The notes beneath the pieces are model-generated. The model was given only the letters and a program-made list of their open reading frames with translations. It had not been told where the DNA came from and did not search any database. A DNA stretch of 64,000 nt from Euglena gracilis. Taxonomy: Eukaryota > Euglenida > Euglenophyceae > Euglenales. The stretch's first letter is position 1. Every line of letters starts with the position of its first letter. Both the position numbers and the translations under genes were made by a program. The stretch spans positions 32,032,605 to 32,096,604 of the forward strand of contig CP154955.1 in assembly GCA_039621445.1 (NCBI GenBank), in the 5' to 3' direction. Positions 52,201 through 60,490 of the stretch are shown here, in pieces.

Positions 52201-54110
52201 CAAAACCATGACAATCAGCCTGTTTCGTCTGTGGCATTACTCTGGACAAGGACAACTGGCAGGTATGTGTAAATAGAACCCCATAAGAAAAGCAATGATG
52301 ATGTCTGGCTGTAGCCATTAACACTGTCGTAGATGGGACTGGCTCATATTTTTGAGAAATGGTATGCTGCTGACTATTTTGGACCCGAGGCTGCTGAGAT
52401 GGAAATGCAATTTCCCATTGAAGTCCTCAACACCCTGCTGACCTCAGGCCTACCCCCTCATCGTTTGGTTTTGAAGCAAGGCGCCCCCGTCGTGTTCTTG
52501 CGCAACCTGAACCGTCGCCAAGGGTTGATGAATGGAACCCGTGGAGTGGTTGTGGAATGTCGAAGGAACAGTTCCTTCTCATTCCTGGGGAGGGTTCGCA
52601 ACTCTCCCAGACAGGTTTCTGGGCCAAAAACCAGATAATCACTCTGAAAAAACCAGTCACCCATCCGGGGAGGGGTCGGCCAGTGACCAAATAATTGTAC
52701 GCTCCCAATTCAGATGTTGGTGACAATGTTGGTGAAAATGCAATTTCTTTCATAATATCTTTTCTCCTCAGCTGAAAGGTCGCATACGTGTTCAACTGAT
52801 ATTTATTCTGCACACCACTGTTCCCTCCCACTGCTACGCAAAATGCCTACGTGTTAGGCTCACATCTGGAAGCCACTGTGGTGAGATTGTTGCAGTGCCC
52901 CGAATCAATCTCACCCCTGGGAGTGAAATTGATGGAAATGCACAGGGGATTTCTTGGTCCATCGTGTTTCTACCAGTCGAGCTCAGTCCAACTGACACCA
53001 ACTCACACTCCCCAAAACACCCAGAATGGCTGCACTTGGCTGCCAAGCTGCCCCCAAAAAAAACCGACATGCGGCACAAAAAAAGAACTTCACCCACTAT
53101 CCCCTCCAATTCAGAAAAAATCCCCTGCTGCTGTCCCTTTCATTCGTCGTCACCCACACCGTTTTTCATATGTCGTTTTCATCACCTTTACAACTAAACC
53201 CTCCTCCCAAATAATCCCCCCCCCCCTTGGGGTCCAACTTTGGCGACCGAATAAATACCCCCCCATCTCGCACCGACGACCCGGATTTTGACCTTAAAAT
53301 GTTGATAAAAAATCACAATATCTGGCAACAAATTACGAAAAAAAAATCGACATTTCGGGCTCATCTGGTATTTCGAAGTTGCTAAATTTCATGAGAAAGT
53401 ACAAAAATGACTCCAAGGGGGGTTTGGGTGCTATTTTGGACCCCACGAAGTTTGAAATTTTCGAAAATTTTGGGGTGATGTTTCTTCCCCCCAACCCCCC
53501 CCTCCTGGGGCGGGGCTTCACGCGAAAGAAAAAAATACCCCCGGGGGGGCATTATTTGGGAGGGGGGTTTAGCATTTTACATCATTAATTCTGACATTAT
53601 TCCTTTCATTCGACTTTTCCATTGCACTGTTCATTTCTGAAGCCCCCATGTTCACAGTTTGAATGACGGCGTGCCCCTAATATCCAATTCGTCTGGCGTA
53701 TTGCATGACCATAAACAAATCACAAGGCCAGGCCAGGGTGTTCATTGGTGTCTTTTGGCGTTCATAAAAATTCTACAAATAAGCCTCCGCACAAATTCAA
53801 GCGATTTTTGAACCTTGCATGTGTGCACTCATGTGAGACCTTCACCTTTCCTGTGAAAAACGCCTTTTTTCGCAAAAAACATTTAGACATGACTGGAGCA
53901 CGGGGGGGGGGAGTGGGGGTGATGGTGAAGATACACCTTCAAAAAAAAAAACTGTTTCTAATGTTTCCTCCACTTCTGTGCGCCCTGCAGCTGACCTTTG
54001 ATCGTGTTGGTGTGTGGTTACCAGCCCCAGTTTTCAGCCACGGCCAACTTTATGTTGCATGTTCACGAGTTGGTGACGGCAACAAACTGTGGATTGCTGC
54101 TGCAAACCTC
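40230..54110 (+). CDS. Helitron Rep-helicase, about 33 exons
   Basis: Spliced by the stem rule, the exons give about 1,360 codons, a usual size for Helitron proteins. N-terminal part: DVHCGHCGAKQW...CCRDGKVLLP and FRINGLVHF...AQLYILD (Helitron-like N domain), RRYNRPTAQEIGAFIPD, YDPLHFVLLFPRGELGW. Rep: VGRRIVLPSS, FITFTANPKWPEI, QKRGLPHAHIL (HxH metal site, 45018-45026), GYPLYR, HINVEVC, AVKYLHKYIYKG (two Tyr plus Lys, rolling-circle nicking). Helicase SF1/Pif1-like: GGCGKT (Walker A), IVLDEATM (Walker B), SGDFRQLPPVVP, KLTTNMR, SGLPPHRLVLKQGAPV, NGTR, TINKSQGQTFDRVGVWLP, VFSHGQLYVACSRV. Exons as I place them: 40230-40435, 40595-40756, 41089-41186, 41642-41736, 42057-42105, 42304-42386, 42710-42811, 43116-43190, 43386-43521, 43887-43991, 44199-44268, 44601-44770, 45001-45225, 45524-about 45560, about 46471-46714, 47124-47194, 47503-47638, 48154-48417, 48564-48602, 48876-49097, 49326-49581, 49639-49693, 49970-50074, 50301-50391, 50819-50920, 50967-51069, 51374-51506, 51864-51935, 52024-52122, 52372-52561, 52830-about 52940, about 53679-53730, 53993-about 54110. 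Confidence 0.85.
40436..40594 (+). other. Nonconventional intron 1
   Basis: CGC, then CAGGGTACAC pairs with GTGTAACCTG (9 of 10), then CTGCC. Joining gives YNSALNLASLAANIE in frame. The copy-1 counterpart is 32488-32646. Confidence 0.9.
40757..41088 (+). other. Nonconventional intron 2
   Basis: AAC, CAGGGTG against CATCCTG (6 of 7), ACGCG. Joining gives DNHVQNAARRLLPFG in frame. Confidence 0.85.
41187..41641 (+). other. Nonconventional intron 3
   Basis: ATT, perfect stem CAGGCTGTTT / AAACAGCCTG, TGGCC. Joining gives NPFVHLVQHAAEHNAPNLV, the expected Helitron N-domain order. Confidence 0.92.
41737..42056 (+). other. Nonconventional intron 4
   Basis: ATG, perfect stem CAGGGAATT / AATTCCCTG, GGCAC. 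Joining gives RRYNRPTAQEIGAFIPD. An open but wrong reading (TSAEIIP) exists on the intron side. Confidence 0.92.
42106..42303 (+). other. Nonconventional intron 5 (8-bp direct repeat at ends)
   Basis: Both junctions carry GGAGACCA, so the cut can lie anywhere in it. Ends pair through CACCAT / ATGGTG. Joining gives EAETSRVPRAIVVYVR in frame. Confidence 0.75.
42387..42709 (+). other. Nonconventional intron 6
   Basis: TAT then CAGGGCGT against ACGCCATG (imperfect), then CCCAA. Joining gives AAYDPLHFVLLFPRGELGW, which fits the family very well. Confidence 0.8.
42812..43115 (+). other. Nonconventional intron 7 (tentative)
   Basis: TGA, stem CAGGC / GCCTG, TTGAA. Phase is correct, but the joined protein (PPHIDDAARAEQ) has no strong family match to confirm it. 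Confidence 0.45.
43191..43385 (+). other. Nonconventional intron 8
   Basis: GAG, CAGATGT against ACATCTG (7 bp), TCGTT. Joining gives MAFYLMQRDVRKSYLQMAEA, then EEWIVVQWAKVE, as in Helitrons. Confidence 0.88.
43522..43886 (+). other. Nonconventional intron 9
   Basis: GGC, CAGATCCT against AGGATCTG with the first 7-8 pairs perfect, ACGTT. Joining gives AECYQEVSTQVSIGTQTG and then VGRRIVLPSS. Confidence 0.9.
43992..44198 (+). other. Nonconventional intron 10
   Basis: AAG, CAGGACGTTGCG against CGCAACGTTTTG (8 perfect pairs plus G-U and end pairs), GATAC. Joining gives FMQQLYQDGMAIVRKLG. The copy-1 counterpart is 36046-36254. Confidence 0.92.
44269..44600 (+). other. Nonconventional intron 11
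   Basis: AGC, CAAGATGAGAATT against AATTCTCACATTG (11 of 13), AAAAT. Joining gives the Rep motif FITFTANPKWPEI exactly. The left edge of this intron is where tandem copy 1 breaks off. Confidence 0.93.
44771..45000 (+). other. Nonconventional intron 12
   Basis: ACT, CATGCTGTTTTT against AAAAACAGCATG (perfect, extended by GTTC/GAAC with unpaired T), CTGTC. Joining gives VIEWQKRGLPHAHIL, the metal-binding HxH motif. Confidence 0.94.
45226..45523 (+). other. Nonconventional intron 13
   Basis: AAT, CAGGCTTCT against AGAATCCTG (8 of 9), TTTCC. Joining gives CTRKFPREPRAETADDEDGY. Confidence 0.88.
45561..46470 (+). other. Intron (or two introns) 14, borders unresolved
   Basis: The exons DGYPLYRH and NVFEIVPVQNRALLFKF are clear, but no single stem pair gives the right phase. 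A small exon may be hidden here. Most of the interval is a minisatellite. Confidence 0.5.
45628..46095 (+). repeat. About 60-bp minisatellite inside Helitron intron 14
   Basis: Eight imperfect units of CTGGGTTTTTTC, AG/GT-ATTACGGTTGGAAA, TTTTGGCAGCCCCCC. The same unit forms an array at 60585-60910, outside this gene. Confidence 0.85.
46715..47123 (+). other. Nonconventional intron 15
   Basis: ACA, CAGG / CCTG, AAGTG. Joining gives DEIRQYQVGRYISTSEAVW in frame. Confidence 0.85.
47195..47502 (+). other. Nonconventional intron 16
   Basis: AAT, perfect CGGGGTATTG / CAATACCCCG, GGGAC. Both borders also carry the direct repeat GACAATC. Joining gives HLHDNHPTVARLPVHLPNQQ. Confidence 0.95.
47639..48153 (+). 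other. Nonconventional intron 17
   Basis: AAA, perfect CAGGGG / CCCCTG, AAACT. Joining gives EWLEYNRLFRDGHDLTYVDF. The nearest direct-repeat join gives a worse protein. This is the longest resolved intron (515 bp). Confidence 0.92.
48418..48563 (+). other. Nonconventional intron 18
   Basis: ACC, perfect CAGAGTTTTTT / AAAAAACTCTG, AAGCT. Joining gives FQEACQLRGLLQDDEEW. Confidence 0.95.
48603..48875 (+). other. Nonconventional intron 19
   Basis: AAT, CTGGCTTCTTTTTC against GAAAAAAAAGCCTG (two mismatches), CTTCC. Joining gives DEEWIRCLAEAKQHF. Confidence 0.9.
49098..49325 (+). other. Nonconventional intron 20
   Basis: AAC, perfect CAAAGATCTGA / TCAGATCTTTG, CGGAC. Joining gives EMILQQMGQTLRRWPNMPFP. 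Confidence 0.95.
49582..49638 (+). other. Nonconventional intron 21
   Basis: ATC, perfect CAGGCTTTTT / AAAAAGCCTG, TGGAG. Only 57 bp. It splits Walker A, and joining restores GGCGKTFLLELLLAHVRARG. Confidence 0.95.
49694..49969 (+). other. Nonconventional intron 22
   Basis: AAA, TGG / CCA, TTGCC, with direct repeat ATTGCCA at the borders. The stem is short, but joining gives RGQIATAMTGIAAVLLTGG. Confidence 0.8.
50075..50300 (+). other. Nonconventional intron 23
   Basis: GGC, CAG-ACATTTG against CAAATGT-G-CTG (10 pairs, one bulge), GCTCC. Joining gives PKSSITLQSERAKILRDAAI. Confidence 0.9.
50392..50818 (+). other. Nonconventional intron 24
   Basis: ACC, AAGGTTTCTTT against AAAGAAACCTG (10 pairs), GCTGT. 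Joining gives LMFQCVDDLLRDIMG. The loop holds an A18 run and telomere-like repeats. Confidence 0.92.
50555..50640 (+). repeat. Degenerate GGGTCA / GGGTTA repeats inside intron 24
   Basis: About nine units such as GGGTCAGGGTCAGGGTTA, GGGGTTAGGGTGAAGG. They are too irregular for a telomere. Confidence 0.6.
50921..50966 (+). other. Nonconventional intron 25 (46 bp)
   Basis: AAC, CAGGCTGAATTTC against GGAATTCAGGCTG (about 10 pairs), TTTTT. Joining gives LLSGDFRQLPPVVPHAGR. It is the shortest intron seen and forms almost one hairpin. Confidence 0.9.
51070..51373 (+). other. Nonconventional intron 26
   Basis: AAC, perfect CATGCCATTT / AAATGGCATG, TATCA. Joining gives KILKLTTNMRVQRL. Confidence 0.95.
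51507..51863 (+). other. Nonconventional intron 27
   Basis: GTC, CTGGGTTTTT against AAAAACCCCAG (one bulge), CTGAA. It begins GT but ends GAA, so it is not GT-AG. Joining gives IPEKMRVDFTDHLQLIRCVF. Confidence 0.88.
51936..52023 (+). other. Nonconventional intron 28
   Basis: AGT, CAGTGCTTCACAAG against CTTATGAAGCTCTG (12 of 14), CCCAA. Joining gives FDGSNACILTTLNKYVDDMN. Confidence 0.92.
52123..52371 (+). other. Nonconventional intron 29
   Basis: The ends pair as TGCCATTTC / GAAATGGTA (one G-U), but offsets are 5 and 7 nt instead of 3 and 5. Joining gives EYEYLSADYFGPEAAEMEM. Confidence 0.75.
52562..52829 (+). other. Nonconventional intron 30
   Basis: GAA, perfect GGAACAGT / ACTGTTCC, CTCCC. 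Joining gives NGTRGVVVECHCYAKCLRVR. Confidence 0.92.
52940..53678 (+). other. Intron 31, borders tentative
   Basis: The exon PRINLTPGSEIDG must join YPIRLAYCMTINKSQG. The best candidate has only CAC / GTG as stem. The interval (up to 740 bp) contains C/G-bracketed ATTATTTGGG repeats at 53205-53265 and 53540-53575. Confidence 0.45.
53731..53992 (+). other. Nonconventional intron 32
   Basis: GGC, CAGGG(T)G / CGCCCTG with one G-U, CAGCT. Joining gives INKSQGQTFDRVGVWLPAPV, helicase motif VI. Confidence 0.9.
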
Positions 54111-54199
54111 TCTCAATTCCACTGTCACAGCTGTGCTTTTTTCAACTACTTTTTGCAGCCGTCGACTCACAGCACCCCCTCTCGGGGGGGGGGGTCCTG

Positions 54200-55700
54200 A
54201 TGGCCGGCTGCAAAAAAAAAACGTCCCCAAGCAGGTAGAGGATCCAGCGCAGGGGGGGGGGGGACATGGCATTTACTGCAAAGCCTGCCTGGAAACAGCT
54301 GGCAAAAAAAAAGCAACAGGCTGGACCCCACCTACCCCTCACCCCAGGGGTCTTTTGCCTTGAAAAAGAAAAGATAAATTCTCTCAATGACCCAAACCCC
54401 CACCCATTTTTCAAAAACCGTCCATTTGCCAGGCCACACTGACCTACCCCTCTGGGAGGAGGCCAATGCCCCCCCAGCCCACCCAGCCACTCTTAAACCC
54501 CCAACCCCAGGGGTTGCAAATCATTTGATACAACCAACAGTGGATTTGTGGACTTAACTGACTGCTGGAGCCTCAAACGCAGCCCAAGGAGTGAAAAATA
54601 TTGTATGGACCGAACTTCTCACGTGAGACGCTACATTCGCACTGACACGTTTGTTCACCTTGATCGCACCCTCACCCTCGCATTGCCATGCGCTCACTCC
54701 TGGAAACTGTGTTTGCTTTCGTCAGCCTCATCATTAGAACCAGAGAGACATTCACCTTCACCTTCTGCCCACATCCTTTGCGTGTTACCGTGACAGGGGG
54801 AGAGCTACCTGCCCTTCATAGTTGGCAACCCCCAAAAAACCCCCATCATAAAGCATTTTCCTTTGAAATGAGTGACCCCACCTTGATTGACCAGAGGGGG
54901 TCAGGTCAGGTTCCGGTGGGGTTGGGGGGGGGGCTGTTGATTTAGATGATTCCCACCAGACCCTCAAAGAAATGCACACTTTTTTTAAAAAAAATTGCCG
55001 TGGCTCCTTTTTCAACAATTTTCACAAATTTGCAAGCACGGTCGAACAATGGGGTCGGGGTGCTTTGGAATGTTAAGAAGGATAGGGAAGGGGAAAAGCA
55101 CTTTCGTCCACTGCCACAAACCTGAAATGTTTTAGGAGAGGATTAAACTGCTTCTTTTTTCACTGATTTCTGGCACTGCCTGACAAACAGACAAACAAAC
55201 ACACACTTTGGAATCATGGATTCAGTTTGTTGCTCGTAGACCATCACGCCATGACATTCAATTCAACGCCCTGAGCAGAAGGTTCCCAACAAAGCTCTAT
55301 GGTGCACCGTTGCGTCATTGTCAAAACTGCAACACAACAAAGCAAAAAGTCCAATTTATATAATTGCTTTAGCCTTGGCATGCATTGAAGGGAGCCTGGG
55401 TGATCACCTTCCCTTTTTTGCATCCCCTTCATCACAGAGCATCCTTCATGGCAGCACGATCTGCAGCTTCAACGTCAATCCCAGAACAGATGAGAACCAA
55501 GGACTACAAAAAAATCTCACAAATTTCTGTTTCCTCCCACCCATTCCGACCTCCACCCGTCCTCAAGTTTTTAAATCCAACAACCCACCTTGGGCCACAG
55601 CAACTTTTTCCTTTCAAGCCCCCCCCCAAAATTTCAGGTCATCATTGGTCTTTATCTGCAGCCCAAATTAGGGCTATCACTAATTTTCTTGGCGTGGCAA
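54200..55700. other. Downstream of the helicase: no resolved gene
   Basis: It contains G runs, AAAAAAAAC tracts and short ORFs. The final Helitron exon and 3' terminus should lie near 54.1-54.6 kb but I could not identify them. Confidence 0.35.
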
Positions 55701-55739
55701 AACAATTCCCCCCTCAACACGTTCAAGGATGATTTGGTT

Positions 55740-55940
55740 TATTGCAGTCCGTGAAAACGACTCCTCCACGCCCAGGAAAGAGGTCATTTCTGCAGGCTGA
55801 GTATGGTGGTCCACCGGCTGCCCACATGACATTTGACTTGGTTGGTTCTGCATATGACCAACACTCTCAGCTGATAGAGAAATTCCAGAGAAAAGAAATT
55901 GAAGTCAAACAGACCCTATTTTTGCGCAACTGTCCAGCAT
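55740..55940 (+). other. Exon-like fragment, unknown
   Basis: The reading frame RSFLQAEYGGPPAAHMTFDL then AYDQHSQLIEKF looks like real protein (balanced composition, amphipathic end). No family is recognised. It may be an exon of another gene with the same intron type. Confidence 0.3.
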
Positions 55941-56149
55941 AACAGTCACACAGCCAAAAATGACCAAATTTCACAGTCACACAAGTTCAATACGAAAACC
56001 CCGGTCTATTCGTGTTTCCAAAAAAAAATCCATCTGGTTTCTGAAGTTTTCCTTTCCCAATTCAAAGGGTTTGTGCGTAGTTTTTGAGTTTTTTAAGCCA
56101 ACTTTTTAAGGTTTTTAAGTCAACCCGAGCAATTTTGAATGTATTTAAA

Positions 56150-57160
56150 AGGGGTCTGGTTCTGGCAGCAGAGTTGGAAAATGCGCAAAGTGTCCAAAGG
56201 ACAACAATGACTTGGTGGTGTTCCGCGCGTCTGGGGAAGCCAACTACGGCAGGATTTATATATCCTGCCTGGCGAATCGATCCGAGGGACATGGTTCTTT
56301 CATCTGGATCACACCCAGACAGGGCGTGCGCTCACAAACCCCCCAGGACAGGCACAATACTCAGTGACTGAAAATATTGCGCTCCTAGGAAAAGGGGAGG
56401 GAGTCGGGTGGGAAGAGGGGTGGGTCGGGTGGGAAGGGACGGGGTGGATCGACCCCCACTCCATGCACCTTGGCACTTGTGCCTGGGCGGGGTGTTGGCC
56501 TGTTGGTGAGGACGAACCCCTCCCCATTCACCAGGATAGGGATGGGGTGGGGTGGCTGTCCCCCATGGGGTGGAGAGATTTCCCATACAATCCTGCCCAC
56601 CCCCTAACTTAGGCTACGCTCTGCTCCCAAAGGGGAGACGGGCGAAGCAGAGCGTCCTCCAGCACAACGAATCATGCATTTTCTGTCTGCAGGTATCCTT
56701 GCTTTTCAGGGTAAACTCTTGGTTAATTGAACTTTTTCAGGTGAGGACAAGTTTTCAGTGATGGTGCAACAACGCACCAGAATGACTCTGACATCAGCAA
56801 ACACACTGCTTTTTCACAGGCCTTTGTATCCGAGCATTTTTCACACATGCTTGCTTCTAATTCTGCCCATTTCTTCAAGGAAAAAAGAAAGACATGCTCC
56901 GGAGAGTGACCGCCAAGAGCTGCCGCCAAGTGCACAGGACAGGTCATGGGTGGACGACTTCAGTTTCGGTGGGAGCAGTACGAAAGAACTTACAACTCCA
57001 AAAAATGGTCGAAGTCGAAAATGTGAACTTGAGGTTGTTTTCATCCGAAGGGAATATTTTCCTCATTTCTAATTTCTAGGATGGGGAGAGTATAAGGATC
57101 TTACAATGCCCACATGCGCGGGCCTTCATCCCAAAGCAATTCTGAGGAGCTCAAGCAGGC
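56150..57160 (+). other. Exon-like fragments of an unknown gene
   Basis: Protein-like stretches on the + strand: FRASGEANYGRIYISCLANR (about 56220), KHTAFSQAFVSEHFSHMLAS (about 56800), ESDRQELPPSAQDRSWVDDF (about 56905) and IRILQCPHARAFIPKQ (about 57090). They share codon style with the Helitron exons but match no family I know. The gene model is not resolved. Confidence 0.3.
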
Positions 57161-58975
57161 TTTGCAAAGTATGCTATTTGCCATCAAGGTGTTGTGCTTT
57201 CATGATAGATTCACAAAATGATGAGCTTTCTTTCGTGCACTTCGTCCACCAGGAAAAGAAGATTTCCCCCACAAAAACCAGAAATTCTCTTCCAAGAAAG
57301 AGTTTTTCTTTTGCCCCGGGAGAGGCGGAATCCAAACCCACCTACCCCTGGGTGGGGAGGAGCCCCTTGGGGTGACCCACATTTGCAGGGCTAATTAGTT
57401 CAGTGCTTCACACCGTAAACAGAAAACCCCACCTCTGCCCGCTCAGCCCCCCCCCCCCCCAGGGGGAGCTTGGACAAGACCCCCTTTTGCTCACAAAACT
57501 TGAAAGAATGTCTGGCCCCAACGCACCTGCTTCGTCTTTCCCAAATTAGCCTGCCTGCTGCTTCTTCATTCTCAGGACGTATACTGCCAAGCCACCCCAA
57601 ATCTGCATGGCATGGCACTCCAGCAGCCCCAGCTCCACTTCTGATGACTCATGGTTCGCTGCCGTGACTTCTCATTGTGGCAGGAGTTTTCTTGAAGACT
57701 TGGGGTGGGGGTTCCATTCTGCTGGCTGGAAAAAGTGGAGGGTCAGGGGCCGGCAGCTGGACCCAATGGAAACCACCATCTCTAACGACTTGATATTTAT
57801 CAACCATGAACCTCCCAACAAACCGCCCAGTGCTTTTCATAAGAATTGGCATTTTGCCTAGGCCGTGTCCAAACCACATTTCAGGAACTCCAGAGGGGAG
57901 GGGACAGGCTGGGAAAAGGGATTGGAAGGTGTGGGCTGGTTGGACTCCCTTCCCAGTGCCAACTTTTAAAAAAAAACCCCTGCACTTATGCTCATCATTG
58001 CCGCTGTGATTTGGTTCCGTGGTGCACACCACTGTCCCCTTGCAGTGTTAATCAGGGATTCCCTGATTCAGGGACTCAGGAAATCCCTGGTTTTGATGGT
58101 CCTACCCACAGGCCATCTGAGTGTGCCACCTGAACCAAAAACAAACTGACTCCCATCTCACATCCCCACATCTTTTGCTCGCTGCTCCATTCCAAAGGAT
58201 TGGGGGTTTTCTCAAGGACTCCCCCAGGGGGGCTGCAAGTTGGCTGGGAAAAGGTGCCCCACCCTAACCCCACTGGGTGGGGGTCCACTGGGAGGGGGGG
58301 GGGCTGACTGGAACCTGGACCTGCCGGGTACTCAGGGATTGCCCCCCCAGAGACCCAAATCCGGCTGGGTTGGGGGGGGGGGCGTAACGCCTGACTTCAT
58401 TCAACCTCCCCTGGCGGTGGGGTGAGGTGGACATCCCTCAATCGTGTGCAGGAGGACACCCCTCCTCCAACCCGTGCATCACGCTTTTGTCCATGTTTTT
58501 CTTCTTAGCCTTGCCCTGTGATCATACCATTGCTCAGTGACCCCCCTCCGGGGGGGGGGGGGGGTCACTTTCCACTTCGAAAAAAATCAGTCAGTCACTT
58601 TTTTCGGCCAAGCCAGTCAGTCACTTTACCCCCCCCCACAAGGGGGAAGTCGGCCACCCAGAAAAACCAGTCACTTTTTGGCCTTTCAGACCATTTTTGG
58701 CCAAAATTTTCCACATCCAAATTTTGCCACTCAGCCACTTTTGGGTGATTTCTGGCCAACCCCACCCCCGGGAGGAGGGTGGTCACAACCAAAAAAACAG
58801 TCAGTCACTCTGAAAAACCAGCCAATCACCTCCCCCCCCCCCCTGGGGGGGATGGGACAGGTGTTAAGCAATGGTCTGCCTGTGGTCAAAGCAGTTTTTT
58901 TCTTGGAAAACAATTGAAACTGGTGAGAATCTCCCAAAATTATATTCACAAACACCAGCAAGAGCGTGAGATAAA
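57161..58975. other. C/G-run-rich non-coding DNA with GTCACT repeats
   Basis: 58540-58830 holds CAGTCAGTCACTTT units (at least seven) between C/G runs. 58053-58090 is a palindromic cluster around CAGGGATTCCCTGATT. No gene is supported. Confidence 0.4.
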
Positions 58976-58984
58976 CTCCTCACG

Positions 58985-59110
58985 TCCACCATCACACCCT
59001 CCAAGCCAGCCCTTCCAAAGAATGCCGATAAAATGAGCTCATGGGTACTGGGCCTTGATTGTCATGCCGAATCATTTCCACTTCATCGTTGACAACCTCT
59101 GGGTGAAACA
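58985..59110. repeat. Module A, copy 1
   Basis: Contains CCTCCAAGCCAGCCCTTCCA, AGCTCATGG and TTTCCACTTCATCGTT. It matches 60058-60155 at roughly 80 percent by eye. Its forward reading YWALIVMPNHFHFIVDNLWV is protein-like but unassigned. Confidence 0.55.
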
Positions 59111-59734
59111 ATTTCAGGTTTCAGCACAGGTGCAATGGCAGACTGGAAGTGCCGAGAGAGCCCTCCTCACCTCAAATTTTTCAGGGGAAAGGGACAAAAC
59201 AAACTAAAATCCTCCCAATGCACCACCATGTTGCAGATGATGACCACTGTCCACCATGCCACAACCACAATCGTGCTATCCACCACACCATGTACACTCC
59301 TCCTTCGGACGCCTTCATCGTTGAGAGGTGTGCAACGGGAAATTTTTGAAGAATAAAATGAACCTTTTGCTGAATGTCCCTCCCCACCACACTGTGGCAT
59401 CGACCAAGAGGCTTTTTGTTCACTCTCTGACGGCGGGGGGGGGGGCATCTCACAGGCCAGGAAATTTTGGGCTGGCTGGAAAAGAGGCCACTGTCTGACC
59501 CCACCTCTCTCCCTTCAGAGATCTCAAGCCAGGGGCCAAACTGAACCCAATAAATTATACTCTGCAAAAAAGTCAAAAAATGTCAAAAAAAATGGGGAAA
59601 AAATCAATTTTGCCCTGGCCCAGCCTTTTTCGGACCTTTGCCCAATTTTTTTGCACCAGCAAAACCGAAGAATCTGTCACCGTCCAGCCAAAGTCCATCA
59701 GACGAACGAAAAAAAATCGCTTCTCACCCCACCA

Positions 59735-59830
59735 CGTGCAGATGAAGATCCCCACCCCCTGTACAATCGTCAGGATCATGGTGATTATCGATGAAGATGT
59801 GCCCACGCTGTTCCCCGCATGCTGCATGTC
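59735..59830. repeat. Module B, copy 1
   Basis: GTGCAGATGAAGATCCCCAC, CCTGTACAATCGTCAGGATC, ATGGTGATTATCGATGAAGA. It matches 60375-60475 closely. Reads PCTIVRIMVIIDEDV forward. Confidence 0.7.
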
Positions 59831-59865
59831 ATTCTTCTCAACAACGTGTGCACCACGCCCCGATA

Positions 59866-59965
59866 TAACCCCCCCCCAAAATAAGACCCGGGTCTTATTT
59901 TTGGGTCCGTTGCTGGCAACCTCCAGGGGGGGTCTTATTTTTGGGGGGGGTCTTATTTTTGGATT
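59866..59965. repeat. Poly-C/G-bracketed GTCTTATTTTTGG repeats
   Basis: CCCCCCAAAATAAGACCCGG faces three direct GGGGGTCTTATTTTTGG units. Same style as the other bracketed clusters, with a new core. Confidence 0.75.
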
Positions 59966-60057
59966 TTTGCTTGACCGACCCGGGCCCGAGAAAAACATCA
60001 TTTTTCAGGTTCCCAGGTTTTTGGGGGGGGTTTACCCAAATGAGCGAAGTCCATCGT

Positions 60058-60155
60058 CCTCCACCATCCAAGCCAGTCCTTTCCAAAGAACACCAGCTCA
60101 TGGTTGCTGACTCCTGAATCTTTGTGACTGTGAATTATTTCCAGTTCATGGTTCA
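60058..60155. repeat. Module A, copy 2
   Basis: Diverged copy of 58985-59080 (CATCCAAGCCAGTCCTTTCC, AAAGAACACCAGCTCATGG). Confidence 0.55.
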
Positions 60156-60374
60156 AAACCCCTCTTTCCAGCCAGCAAATCCACCCCCACCGCAGGGGGG
60201 GGGGACTGAAATTCGTTTGAACTTCTTTGATTTTTTGGGGCTGGACCTGCAAAAAAAAGGGGGCTGGCTGGCAGGCCTATCACAACACCCTCCCCCTCTG
60301 GCCGCAAGAAGGTCTCTTCTTTTTGAACATTTTTTCGGGGAGTTGAATGGACATACTCAAAATTGCTCACAAAA

Positions 60375-60490
60375 AGTGCAGATGAAAACCACATGCAGGT
60401 GAAGATCACGACCCCCTGTACGATCGTCAGGATCATGGTGATTATCGATGAAGATGTGCACGCGCAGTTCTCCTGCATGCCGGATGGACT
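60375..60490. repeat. Module B, copy 2
   Basis: Copy of 59735-59830, reading PCTIVRIMVIIDEDV with few changes. The A-B-A-B order suggests a tandem duplication with different intervening sequence. Confidence 0.7.

Larger units (their letters stand above)
27894..54200 (+). mobile_element. Autonomous Helitron with a partial 7.9-kb tandem duplication
   Basis: The left end is placed at TCTAACTTATTACGCCCGTA (27894), which starts with TC like Helitron 5' ends and matches TCTATCTTATAAACGCC at 62791 and 61753. The element encodes one multi-exon Rep-helicase gene. The segment 28422-36347 is repeated as 36348-about 44290. The right end is not resolved: after the last recognisable helicase motif (about 54110) I found no CTAG/CTRR end with hairpin that I would defend. 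Helitrons replicate by rolling circle through DNA, so introns are kept on transposition. Confidence 0.75.
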
